From: Chionoecetes opilio
Taxonomy: Eukaryota > Arthropoda > Malacostraca > Decapoda > Majidae
Length of the DNA: 64,000 bases
Reading direction: 5' to 3'
NCBI GenBank assembly: GCA_016584305.1
Contig: JACEEZ010021693.1
Coordinates: forward strand, 1-64,000
Shown here: positions 49,324-59,639 of the stretch, in pieces
Layout: each line of letters begins with the position of its first letter
Numbering within the stretch: position 1 is the stretch's first letter
Notes under the pieces: generated by a model
The model's input: the letters and a program-made list of their open reading frames with translations, nothing else
What the model was told of the DNA's origin: nothing
Databases searched by the model: none
Made by a program: the position numbers and the translations under genes

Positions 49324-49425
49324 GCAAAATGAAACTAGCACCATTAGAACAAGCACCTATTGTAGGCCAAGAAAAAATAGTTGGTGTCTCTGAAAACGAA
49401 CGTGAAACTCTCCTCCATTATTACC
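48982..49425. mobile_element. foldback element with TTAGG-type core (member 1, best preserved)
   Basis: The arms (48982-49090 and 49319-49425) are inverted copies with only about six differences in ~107 bases. Landmarks are GGACGAGAGTTTCACG, GTTTTCAGAGACACC, CTTGGCCTACAATAGGTGC and TTTTGCGCAAA at the inner end. Inside lie an A tract (~20), a core of AGGTTAGGTTTCTTTAAAACCTGTA-type units with pure (TTAGG)n runs (49120-49290), and a T tract (~33). No protein is encoded. Both flanks contain GTTAGTTAGA, a possible target duplication. It is in the IR intron. Confidence 0.85.
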
Positions 49426-49704
49426 GAGTTAGGTTAGGTTAGTTAGAAAGTTATATCAGGATAGTTTGATGGTTTGATTAGGTTAATATTTGATGTTTTT
49501 GCAAATGGAGTGTTTTTTCCCGTCAAAACGTCTAAAAAGTTTATTAGTAGAAATTTGTCATCACTTCTTCGAATTGCAAAACACTCACTTTTTTTTAGGC
49601 TTGTACAGTAAAAAAAACTATCTCCATTAGGGAATTAAAGCATCACATATTGAGCTAAAAAACTCAAACTTCTCTTAAAAATCTTGCAAGTCATAAACAA
49701 CACT

Positions 49705-49938
49705 TTTTCCCGAAACTGCATATTTTCCCGTAACTGCATATTTTTCCGGAACTGCATATTTTCGCGGCAGTGCATATTTTCCCGGAACTGCATATTTTCC
49801 CGAAACTGCATATTTTCCCGTAACTGCATATTTTCCCGAAACTGCATATTTTCCCGGAACTGCATATTTTCCCGGAACTGCATATTTTCCCGCAACTGCA
49901 TATTTTCCCGAAACTGCATATTTTCCCGAAACTGCATA
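49705..49938. repeat. 18-bp minisatellite, 13 units
   Basis: The unit is TTTTCCCGAAACTGCATA with single-base variants, mostly at the GAA/GGA/GTA position. ORFs on both strands are translations of the repeat. Confidence 0.97.
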
Positions 49939-50182
49939 TTATTCCTTCGCGATCCAGCCTGTACCTTTTAATAAGGACAGCATCATCATACATATCCATA
50001 ACGTCTTTCTAGGCTGTACATTTTTGACCTCGGGAGGGATTATTCCTTGTTTTTGTGCGTCCATCTTGGCCTAGTGAAGACTTGAGTGCTGGAGAAAAGA
50101 CTTGAGCATGCCCATGAAGGACACTTAACTTTGGTGCCTGTTAAGCATACTTAAATCGGATAAGCATTTTTGGTTAAATTAC

Positions 50183-51105
50183 TTAAAGTAATCGTCCAGA
50201 CCATCTCATCATTCCTGATTTAATGCAGTCAAAATATAGCCATGATCGAGTATATCAACAATATGTTGTCACATTTTGCATCCAGTCACCCGTTTTTAAA
50301 TGATCCGCATTCAAAATCTGTAAATTCCCCGTGCTCTCAAAACACAACTGTTTATCAGCAGACGACGGACCATGGGTCGGCGACGTCACAACAGGGAGCC
50401 TCCCAGCACCGCCTGATACATAATGCGCGGAGACTCTGAGAAAAATGTAGTACTTGGGGAATTTTGGGTGTTTCTGATATTTTTTTGTGCGATGTGGCAT
50501 GTACTTGCATCCTGTGTGGGTGCAGCGTGGGGGCTGTGCCTTTACCGAGAGCTTAGCACCCATTTGCAAACTGTGGGGTGACGATATATGTGTGCAGATG
50601 TGTGCAGCGGCGGCAAGCGGCGGGGAGCGGAGTGTAGGTGCAAGGCCACCGAGATGAGAGGGCTGCAGTACCCTGGCTTCTACCAGCCGCTCCCCGTCGC
50701 TCCAAAGGTCTGCACACATATATCGTCGCCGTGTGGGTTGTGAATGAGTGCTAAGCTCTCGGGAATTGCACGGCTTTCTTGCCGTGCCCATGCAGGATGC
50801 AAGTATGTGCCGTGTCGCACAAAAAATATACCAGAAGCACCCAAAATTCCCCAAGTACTACATTTTTCTCAGAGTCTCCGTGCGTCTGTGTCGGGCGGGG
50901 CTGGGAGGCTCACTCGTGTGACGTCGCCAGCAAGTTTCGCGCCACGGCTGGAATGCGGCTGCTGTTTTTCCCGCGCTTTTTACAAAAGTCATGTTTTTAG
51001 GGAAATAAGGCGTGAAAATGAATATTTTTTTGTGGATTAGGTATTTTGAATGAACATTCAACATAATTATGCAAAGAAAAAATGGGTCTGGACGATTACT
51101 TTAAG
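50183..51105. mobile_element. ~920-bp foldback element
   Basis: The outer ends are inverted copies of CTTAAAGTAATCGTCCAGACC. The arms also match strongly over an inner part with GACGTCAC, GGAGACTCTGAGAAAAATGT, GGGGAATTTTGGGTG, CTTGCATCCTG and CGACGATATATGTGTGCAGA. They diverge in between. The tip is near 50640-50690. A second copy of the left arm starts at 63694. The 199-codon minus-strand frame (50255-50854) overlaps the hairpin and has no known domain. Confidence 0.8.
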
Positions 51106-51390
51106 CATTTCTTAAATATTTAAGTGTAAGATCAGCAAATTTTCGTCTGCTAAGTACGCTTAACAATACTTATCTTTTTGTTTATGTCGGCTCTGGCGTT
51201 TTAGTGTTTGGTTTATATTTCAGGACCTTATGTCAGAAATTGGATTTGAAGGATAATTATAATTATTATGTGCGCATGAGAGAAAATGTTTTTGTAAAGT
51301 TTACTGTAAAAACACTTTAGTGGACCATGATAATGTGTTGTAGAGCAAGTTTTATAAATTGTGGTCAATAAAATATCTCTATACCAGTAC

Positions 51391-51481
51391 CTCTCTGTAC
51401 ACTTGGCCCACCATGCCACTATAGGAACCATTCGGCAGCTTGGCGCCCCACGCCCCGTCCGGCGGCCGTTGATACGTGAAC
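51391..51481 (-). CDS. ionotropic receptor (IR), exon with central S1 segment
   Basis: A 91-base exon reading FTYQRPPDGAWGAKLP, then NGSYSGMVGQVYRE. The PPDG-WG and NG-W/Y-SGMVG wording is diagnostic of the S1 ligand-binding lobe in IRs. It starts with one base (G) completing the serine codon begun by TC at the end of the upstream exon, and ends in phase 0 before GTACTG. Joined to the exon at 40224 it gives VYRE-DVNFGLGPFS with no gap, exactly as the family requires. The intron to that exon is 11,166 bp, and the intron to the upstream exon is 265 bp. Confidence 0.88.
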
Positions 51482-51746
51482 CTTATAACATCCAACGTAG
51501 GGAAAAATAAAAAGTTAAATGAATAGAGAAACATATAACATATACGATTAATGATAAAGAAATATAAACAAGAAAAAATTAGGTACGAAAATAAGTAACT
51601 AAAAATGGCTGCTACTACAAAGTACTTCCGATCAAATGATTTCCATCTTGTGAGTGCGTAATATAGCCACTGACATGTCACTTTCGCTGCTGATAAAAAA
51701 AAATAATAATATCTTGTCTAAATCACTTCAAGCATCGACGCCTTAC

Positions 51747-51905
51747 GAGAAGTTTAGTCCTTGTGCCAAGTACTCTTGGACATGGCCCATAAAGCCCTTG
51801 AAGAGAAGTCGCTTGCCGCCCAGGGTCGTTGGGTCCGGCACCATCATCACTTTGTTCCCGTGGTGCTGCTCCATCGCCACCACCAATTTCGTCTCCTCCG
51901 AGAGT
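51747..51905 (-). CDS. ionotropic receptor (IR), exon preceding the S1 segment
   Basis: The exon starts after a TTTTTGACAG acceptor and ends at a GTAAGG donor, with 52 full codons plus part-codons at both ends. It reads LSEETKLVVAMEQHH and ends VQEYLAQGLNF, which corresponds to the helix leading into the first S1 strand in IRs and glutamate receptors. The phase (2+1) matches the next exon perfectly. The first base belongs to a codon started in an upstream exon that I could not locate. The start codon and N-terminal region therefore lie beyond what I can see. Confidence 0.8.
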
Positions 51906-52108
51906 CTGTCAAAAACACGCAAGCAAGGGATTTTTTTTTTTTTTTTTATAAACGTTACAACACCAATCACCTATACAAATATTTCTTCGCTAATTTACCT
52001 TTAATAGTGATTTTGTCTCGTGTGGAGTACAGCAAAGGATACAAAAGTATCTAACCAGATGTTAGGGGGTGGTGAACTGCCTTGACCTGACTACAGGGGA
52101 TGCTGAGG

Positions 52109-52520
52109 TCGGAAAAGGTTAAGAAACGCTGTTCTAGAGGGTTATAGCTATCCCACTTTTGTGGGAAGCAGCTAGCTGTATGAATAAATATATTATTAAA
52201 TATATATAAAAATAATATTTTATATACTAATATATATATCTATATATAATATAAAATAAAAACTTTTCTATATATATATATATTTAAATATTATTAATAT
52301 AATATATATATATATAATTATATATAATAATATATTATATATTTTAAATATTTTATATATATATTATAAATATAATATATATATATATAATATATATAGA
52401 AATATATATATAATATATATATTATATAAATAATATTATGATATATATATATCATAATGCTGCTTCCCACAAAAGTGGAAAAAAACTATACCCCTAAACG
52501 CGTTTCCTTGCCTTTTCCGA
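52109..52520. mobile_element. foldback repeat with (AT)n centre
   Basis: The left arm (52109-52172) and right arm (52459-52520) are inverted copies ending inward with CCACTTTTGTGGGAAGCAGC, which itself forms a CCAC-TTTT-GTGG hairpin. The ~285-bp spacer is interrupted (AT)n. Confidence 0.75.
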
Positions 52521-54820
52521 TAATATTATATATATATATATATTAAAAATTTAAATCAGTCAGTTTATCACTTCTAACATATGTAATAAACTTGCAAAAC
52601 TAGACTCTTTGACAGAATGTGTATATCCGTCATCCGGGCCCACCATCCACTGGTGTGTTCATCCTTCATCCTGGCACCAACCATCCGTCGTCACCAGGAT
52701 CTCACCTATCATACACCAATGCTAGTAGCTCCCAGCTAAGTAATAATTACCATTTTAGGTGTGCAGTTATACACATGTATAGTTTCTTCCACTGATGAGA
52801 GAGTTATACATTACGTGTCTAGCAGTTAGATACACGACACTTAACGGACATTCACAACATTCGAAGAATAATATTTCCCTACATTAATACTTTTTTATTT
52901 ACTTTAAAATGGCAAACGATGAGTACATCTGTTTCATCTGCTGAACCCTTTGATTTAAAGTGCGCTGACGGGGGTCAGCGCACTTAAATCATGGGTTCAG
53001 CAAATATATGACTATCCTCTTTACACAAGGCAAAATTTAGACCGCGGTATGTCTCCAGTGCACATTTACTACTGATTTGACTACTTTTATATGCCACATT
53101 TACTACTGCGACAGTGCAAGCTCCTGAGATTGACATAAATGTCATAACTAGCGTGCCCGAGCGGCCATCAGCAGTGGCAGCTCACAGTGAAATAAATTCA
53201 CCTATAACACTGAACCTGATTCCTGTGTACCCCTACTTTTTATCTGTCCTTCGCACGGATTTGAGAACATCGTGGCTGTCAGTATTTGAGACGTCTTACT
53301 AAACGGTCGCGAGTCATTTTGCGAGTAACTAGGGATTAGATACAGGTGACGATTTACCTAATACAATACACAGGACACACCTGTTTTTAAATGATGAAAA
53401 CACCACTGCTACAAATGATTACCGTCACAAAAGCGGTCACACCCGCAAAAACAAGTATCATTCCATTCCATACCATTCCATATCATTACATTTTATATCA
53501 GTTCACCTGATTATTTTAAAAATTACCATGTATTTTGAATTTCAATGTGTGCTTTCTCTTTTTAGAAGATGTATACGCAACACACCAAGCCAATGTTATA
53601 AAACAAATCTTTAAATACTTACATTGGTGTTTACGAATTTTTGGTTTGCTACATATTATTCTGACCAACTACTAGTGGAAAAATGTACACTAATTTCATT
53701 TTTACCTTGTAACTCTTGCCCGATAGAAACTCTAATGGATGACAGAACCTTATTTAAACCCATTATAACTCTTCACATTAGAAAACTATTATGTAAATTT
53801 AAAGTTGCACCACAGGCATTGCTTCTTTACTTACATTCCTCAATGAAGGAATTCTTCCGTATATTATTTCATGACATTATTATTACATTCCTCAATTAAA
53901 GGAATTTTTACGCAAAATATTGTTGCAATACTTATTTACTTGCATGAAATTTTAACACACATATTGTTGAACAAGTTACATATTTTTCCTTGAATGCATT
54001 CCTTACGTATTAAATGCATACGTGGGAGTACGTTCACTACTGGAATTAATTACTTACGTTCTTCAGTTTTACCACGATCACTACTTGAATGTAGGTTGTG
54101 TACTTACTAACATACTAAACTAGGTAATATTGCATGAAAGCAGTTTTCTCCTGAACTATTTAAACACTACATGATGTACGATCACACATCTATATGAACT
54201 ACATTCTGCTCACATGTATTAACTATGTACAACTAACTAACCATTTATCATTACTTACCTACGAATTTAAACTCGCAGAGAAATTCGAATGACTCAAGTA
54301 CTTGTTTACTAATACAACCTCAGAAAACTTGATTGATCACGGATAACCTTTTCTCTCATAACCTTGTTCGCCAAAAGACGATAAAATTCATCATTCTCTG
54401 CCGGTCAGCTTTACACTCGCTGATGTCAAATTATTTTCTACAAAACATTGCATTATTCATTTATGAATTATTTTTGGCAACCGTAGATTTACCCACACAC
54501 AATGCAACCACATTTCTGTGTATCCAGCGATGTCTCACCTATGTTATTTATCCATTTTTGACTATTACTTATTTACATATTACTAGGTTACTTATACCAC
54601 AGTTACCCTCACTGATACACCCACACAGATTGTATCAGGCGAGGTATTGTCTATTTTTACATATATTTCTACTGACCATTGCATTATTTTACTGACACAG
54701 TACTATTACTAGTACGTAAATTGTTATACTATGCTTGGTCTATATAGAATGGTCGACCTGCGGGGGAAACCAAAATGAGACGCCTCGGCGCAGTGACGTC
54801 AAGTGGGGGTAAACAGCCAG
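52521..54820. other. intergenic, no supported gene; one hairpin
   Basis: Mostly AT-rich DNA. The frames at 53624-53899 and 54333-54695 (plus) are hydrophobic but unrecognisable and probably chance. A compact hairpin is at 52939-53002. Confidence 0.5.
52939..53002. repeat. 64-base hairpin, precursor-microRNA-like in size
   Basis: The arms pair as TGCTGAACCC...ATTTAA-GTGCGCTGAC with its inverse, about 28 bp with one or two bulges and a ~6-base G-rich loop. The size is that of a small hairpin MITE or an animal microRNA precursor. There is no expression evidence in sequence alone. Confidence 0.6.
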
Positions 54821-54995
54821 GTTCCGACCACTGATCTATATAACATGGATCGCGGATCTGGGCTAGCTGTGGCCGAGATACTGAAGTCAGCCACCAGCCA
54901 CCAGCCGCCATCTTGCCAACACCAAAACAAATACATGGGCCGGCCCAGGCAGTGGCTGGGTGTTGGCTGCTGGCATGTGATAGCCTATATTACCA

Positions 54996-55099
54996 CCTAC
55001 TACTACTATTAACACCTACTACTACTACTACTATTACCACCTACTACTATTATTACCACCTACAACTACTATTAACACCTACTACTACTACTAAACTTC
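54996..55099. repeat. (TAC)n-type microsatellite, interrupted
   Basis: TAC and TAT triplets with CACC interruptions. Confidence 0.95.
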
Positions 55100-55155
55100 C
55101 AACCTAGTGCATCGTCAAACCTTCCAAGTCATTTATTTACGGTGATACACAGACA

Positions 55156-55338
55156 ACAGGTGTGTTGCGAGGCCGTACAGGTGTGTAGTGACAGGTGTCT
55201 TGCGAGGCCGTACAGGTGTGTAGTGACAGGTGTCTTGCGAGGCCGTACAGGTGTGTAGTGACAGGTGTGTTGCGAGGCCGTACACGTGTGTAGTGACAGG
55301 TGTGTTGCGAGGCCGTACAGGTGTGTAGTGACAGGTGT
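55156..55338. repeat. 35-bp minisatellite, five units
   Basis: Units start at 55156, 55191, 55226, 55261 and 55296 with a partial sixth. Each reads ACAGGTGTSTTGCGAGGCCG followed by TACAGGTGTGTAGTG with one or two differences. Confidence 0.95.
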
Positions 55339-55728
55339 GGTGTATGTGGTAAAGCGAGAGAGGCTAAGAGTGCAGTGTTAGCCCCCGAGTGGGCCTGTGT
55401 CTGACCTAAAGAGCGAACGCGCAGTTCTCGTCCACTATAACGGCGTCAGCCCCGTACCGCCGCGGCCACGGGTACGGCGCGGGCCACAGTGGTCCATAGA
55501 AGCTACTCTCGGGGATTACAGGAAGTTTAAATGAATCAAAAACCTTTGGCCTAATCAAAAAACCTTTCTTAATTAGATATATTGAATTGAAAGTAGTTAG
55601 TTTCGTACACTGATTTTGAGTATTTTCGTACATACCTGGTGTCGCTTCGTAACTCTAGTAGTCAAGTTCAACTCTGAGCTGAGTGTACGAAACGACTATG
55701 GTTTCATATAGACTGCGAAACAACTTTT

Positions 55729-56138
55729 GGTAATAATGGACGAGAGTTTCGCGGTCGTTTTCAGAGACATCAACTATTTTTTCTTGGCCTACAATAGGTG
55801 CTTGTTGCAATGGAGATAGTTTTATTTTGCACAACCCCCCCACCCAAAAAAAAAAAATAATAATAATGAAACCTAACCTAACCTTATAGGTTTTAATGAA
55901 ACCTAACCTAACCTTATAGGTTTTAATGAAACCTAACCTAGCTAACCTTAAAGGTTTTAATGAAACCTAACCTAACCTTATAGGTTTTAATGAAACCTAG
56001 CCTAACCTTAAAGGTTTTAATGAAACCTAACCTAACCTTATAGGTTGTAATGAAACCTAACCTAACTTTAACCACAAAGGATACTTATTTTTTTCTTTTT
56101 TTTCGCAAACCAAAGCTATCTCCATTAGAACAAGCACC
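55729..56138. mobile_element. foldback element with TTAGG-type core (member 2, right arm truncated)
   Basis: The left arm (55729-55837) matches member 1 closely. The core (55865-56075) is about eight clean units of AACCTTATAGGTTTTAATGA plus AACCTAACCT, the C-rich strand lying on plus. The right arm keeps only its inner ~35 bases (CAAACCAAAGCTATCTCCATTAGAACAAGCACC) and breaks at 56138. Confidence 0.8.
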
Positions 56139-56344
56139 GCTTATTAGGAAGCGCTATGATAATTTGTATCATAACCGCACTCAGGTCTGCTTCCGTTCCC
56201 CACTAATTGTTAACAAGTATAAAAAAATATACTTATATCTATATCTACCAATATAAAAAAAAGTATACCATATCCACCTATTTTTTTTTAAACTAGTAGG
56301 TGGATGACTGGAGTGGGTAGATGGATTAAGAGTGGATGGGCTGG

Positions 56345-56588
56345 GTGGCGAGTGGGTGTGGGTGTGTGTGTGGTGTGTGTGTGTGTTGGTGTGGGTGTGG
56401 GTGTCTGGGTGTGTGTGGGTGTGTGTGTGTGTGTGGGTGTGGGTGTGGGTGGGTGTGTGTGATGGGTGTGTGGGTGTGTCGTGGGTGGTGTGGGTGTGGG
56501 TGTGTGGTGGGTGTGTGTGTGGGTGGGTGTGTGTGTGGTGGGTGTGTGTGTGTGTGTGTGTGGTGGGTGCGTGTGTGTGTGTGTGGTG
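56345..56588. repeat. (GTGTGGGTGT)n G-rich tract
   Basis: About 240 bases of GT with regularly spaced GGG triplets on the plus strand. All long ORFs here (for example 56332-56790) read Cys/Val/Trp/Gly repeats and are artefacts. Confidence 0.95.
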
Positions 56589-57099
56589 TTACTCACAGGT
56601 GGAAAGATTTGCCACTTCCAGGTCCTGGTCTGTTTGTACAGGACATAACAGCACAGCTTGGCATGACGAGGCGATATCACAACCAGACAGCAACGCGAGC
56701 CGCAGAAACAAGGCTTTGTTTTGGTATTGGCAAGATGGCGGACAGTTGGAACCAGTGCTGAGCCAGGCTTCCGCGATCCATGTTATATAGATCAGTGGTT
56801 CCGACAAGCAAACACCCGCAGTCCAGGTTTGACCGGGGTGATGAGAGGACAGGGATAGTGCGTCCCGCTTCCCGCTCGCCTCCTCCTTCTCCTCCTTCGC
56901 ATTCTTCTCCTATTCCTCCTCCTCATCCTCCACCAGCACAACCTTCATCTACTTCTCCTCCTGCTCCACCACCTCCATTACTCCTACTCCTCCACCTCCA
57001 ACTACACTTCTACCTCCCTTTCTTCGTATGTTGCTGCTACTACCACTACTACTACTCTTAATAGTTATCCTTGTGTCACTATCATCTATAATAATATAA

Positions 57100-57131
57100 G
57101 CGAAAGTGTGTGTGTGTGTGTGTGTGTGTGT
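57100..57131. repeat. short (GT)n tract
   Basis: About 13 GT dinucleotides. Confidence 0.9.
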
Positions 57132-57304
57132 CCGCGATAGGTGCCGCCCCCCGTGCCCCAATCCCATCATATGGCACAGTTTTGGAACCAGCTCGACCAG
57201 GGGCAACTTTTAAGTCTACTTATGAGGTGATTCGATCAATTAAAAAAAAAAAAATTTAGTAGCCTATTAGCGAGAATTGTGAAAAAAAATGTGGGTTGCG
57301 AGAA

Positions 57305-57545
57305 TTGAGGAAACCTTGATGTAGGGTGATGGGTAATGGGTGAGTGAATGGGTGGAGTGATGGGTAATGGGTGTGGGGTGATGGGTGAGTGAATGGGTGG
57401 GGGTGATGGGTGATGGGGGGGGAATAGGGAGGTGAATGGGTAATGGGTGAGTGAATGGGTGTGTGGTGATGGGTAATGGGTGAGTAAATGGGTGGGGGGT
57501 GATGGGTAATATGTGAGTGAATGGGTGGGGGGTGATGGGTAAGGC
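57305..57545. repeat. G-rich ~30-bp minisatellite
   Basis: Repeated phrases of the type GGGTGATGGGTAATGGGTGAGTGAATGGGTGG with variable length. The minus-strand Pro/Ser/His frame (57236-57709) is its translation. Confidence 0.9.
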
Positions 57546-57600
57546 GTTAATACATACATTTCTACATCCATGATTTCAGGAAAGTTTGAAGGGGCTATCT

Positions 57601-57700
57601 GGAGAGTCTGAGTGTGTGTTTGGTGGGGCCTTCGGCCCACCAAACACACTCTCCAGAAAGCTGTGTTTGGTGGGCCGAAGGCCCACCAAACACAGCTTTC
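57601..57700. repeat. two adjacent hairpins with the same stem sequence
   Basis: The second hairpin (57656-57700) has a perfect 21-bp stem, GAAAGCTGTGTTTGGTGGGCC with its inverse, and a GAA loop. The first (57601-57654) has the same GTGTTTGGTGGGCC stem with small insertions and a TTC loop. Confidence 0.85.
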
Positions 57701-58054
57701 CAAACACATTGGTATGTAGCCAAAAAGTCCACCCGGAGGGTGGCTTTGCGGCTAGTAATAACATAATCTCCTCTACCACCTCCATTACTCCTACTCCCTC
57801 CACCACCGCTCCTTCACTTCCAACTAAACTTCTACCTCCGCTTTCTCCTGTTGCTGCAACTAGCCGGCCATTACAACTACTCTTAATAGATATCCTAGTG
57901 TCACTATCATAATCACATAATTAATGAACGATAAATAGGAAGGAATGCTGCTAGTAATAGGTGTATGGTAATAAGATTATGTAAGAAAATAAGATGTATG
58001 ATGTAACCACCGAACCACCGACCGATGTGTGCGAACTACCACCACCAATTCCTC

Positions 58055-58410
58055 CTCATTCTTCTCCTCCTCCTCCTCCTCCTCCTCCTCCTCCTCCTCC
58101 TCCTCCTCCTCCTCCACTCCTCCTCCTCATCCACCACACCCTCCTCCTCCTCATTCACCACACCCACCTCCTCATCCACCACACCCTCCTCCTCATCCAC
58201 CACACCTTCCTCCTCCTCATCCACCACACCCTCCTCCTCCTCATCCACCATATCCTCCTCCTCATCCACCACACCTTCCTCCTCCTCATCCACCACACCC
58301 TCCTCCTCCTCATCCACCACACCCTCCTCCTCCTCATCCACCACACCCTCCTCCTCCTCATCCACCACACCCTCCTCCTCCTCATTCACCACACCCTCCT
58401 CCTCCTCTTC
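58055..58410. repeat. (CTC)n and 24/27-bp CTCCTC-ATCCACCACACC minisatellite
   Basis: A pure CTC tract (58060-58112) leads into about eleven units of CTCCTCCTCATCCACCACACC with variable CTC number. Long ORFs in all frames are artefacts. Confidence 0.95.
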
Positions 58411-58479
58411 CTCTATTATACCTGGTCTACCACCTCCACATTATCCTACTCTTCCTTAACCATTATTACTCTCATATAC

Positions 58480-58593
<114 letters not shown>

Positions 58594-59314
58594 CAGGGTG
58601 TCCCTAAGGTCTGGACACATATTATTATATTAAACATTATTATTATTATAGTCAACACCACCACCATTCACCACCTTCAACACCACCTTCAACACTACTA
58701 TCAACACCACCACCACCACCAACATAACCATCAACACCACCATCAACACCACCTTCAACTCCACCATCAACACCACCATCAACACATCACCACCATCAAC
58801 ACCACCTTCAACACCACCATCAACACCACCACCACCACCACATCCACCACCACCATCAACACACCACCATCATACCACCACCACCATCACCACCACCATC
58901 CCCCACCACCATCAACCACCACCACCATCAACACCACCACCACCACCACCATCACCACCACCACCACCATCACATCACCACAATCACACCACTACTACCA
59001 TCACCACAACCCAATCACCACTTCAACCACCATCACCACCACCACCACCACCATCACCATCACCACAACACCATCACCACCATCACAACCATCACCACCA
59101 CCACATCACCATCCCACACCACCACCACACCACCACACACCACCTCAACACAACCACCACCTCAACCATAATCACCACCTCAACCACCACCACTACCCTC
59201 AACCACAATACCACCTCAACCACCATGATTGATGGTGACCATCGGATGGTGGTGGTGAAAATTAAATTATAGTTAATGAGATTTCCTATGTGTCCAGACT
59301 TTATGGACACCCTG
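58594..59314. mobile_element. non-autonomous mariner-type element whose interior is a triplet microsatellite
   Basis: Terminal inverted repeats read CAGGGTGTCCMTAARGTCTGGACACAT at the left (58594-58620) and its inverse at the right (59288-59314), about 26 of 28 bases matching. TA flanks both sides (58592-58593 and 59315-59316), the duplication expected for Tc1/mariner transposition. The TIR wording is typical of mariner elements. There is no transposase: nearly all the interior (58650-59230) is CAC/CAT/CAA triplets, and the 412-codon frame through it is not a gene. Confidence 0.85.
58650..59230. repeat. (CAC/CAT/CAA)n triplet microsatellite
   Basis: About 580 bases of imperfect triplets inside the mariner-type TIRs. 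Confidence 0.95.
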
Positions 59315-59397
59315 TATATATATATACAGAGAGAGAGAGAGTACATTTGCTGCAAGTAAAATAACTTAGTTCCCGTTTAAATTTGGAGAAAGGGAGA

Positions 59398-59605
<208 letters not shown>

Positions 59606-59639
59606 CCCGTACCGAGAGTCATGACGGTAGGCGGTAGAA

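Larger units (their letters stand above)
54821..56805. repeat. ~105-bp inverted repeat pair bracketing 1.8 kb of simple repeats
   Basis: The block 54821-54935 (GTTCCGACCACTGATCTATATAACATGGATCGCGG, 35 bases in all with a second half ending CCGCCATCTTGCCAA-ACCAAAACAA) recurs inverted at 56705-56805. Between them lie a TAC-triplet tract, a 35-bp minisatellite, a TTAGG-core foldback and a GTGGGT-type tract. A related piece near 54747-54760 recurs inverted at 60375-60390. Confidence 0.7.

Noticed and set aside
49705..49938. CRISPR-like array
   Set aside because: Units are contiguous without variable spacers, and this is an animal genome.
49635..49999. Three ~100-codon ORFs with perfect internal repeats
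   Set aside because: The 18-bp unit is divisible by three, so every frame is open. There is no start context or domain.
53624..54695. Two hydrophobic ORFs of 91 and 120 codons as possible membrane proteins or upstream IR exons
   Set aside because: They are on the wrong strand for the IR gene, are AT-driven in composition and show no family motif or splice context.
56288..56790. ORFs of 130-152 codons on both strands
   Set aside because: Pure translations of the (GTGGGT)n tract.
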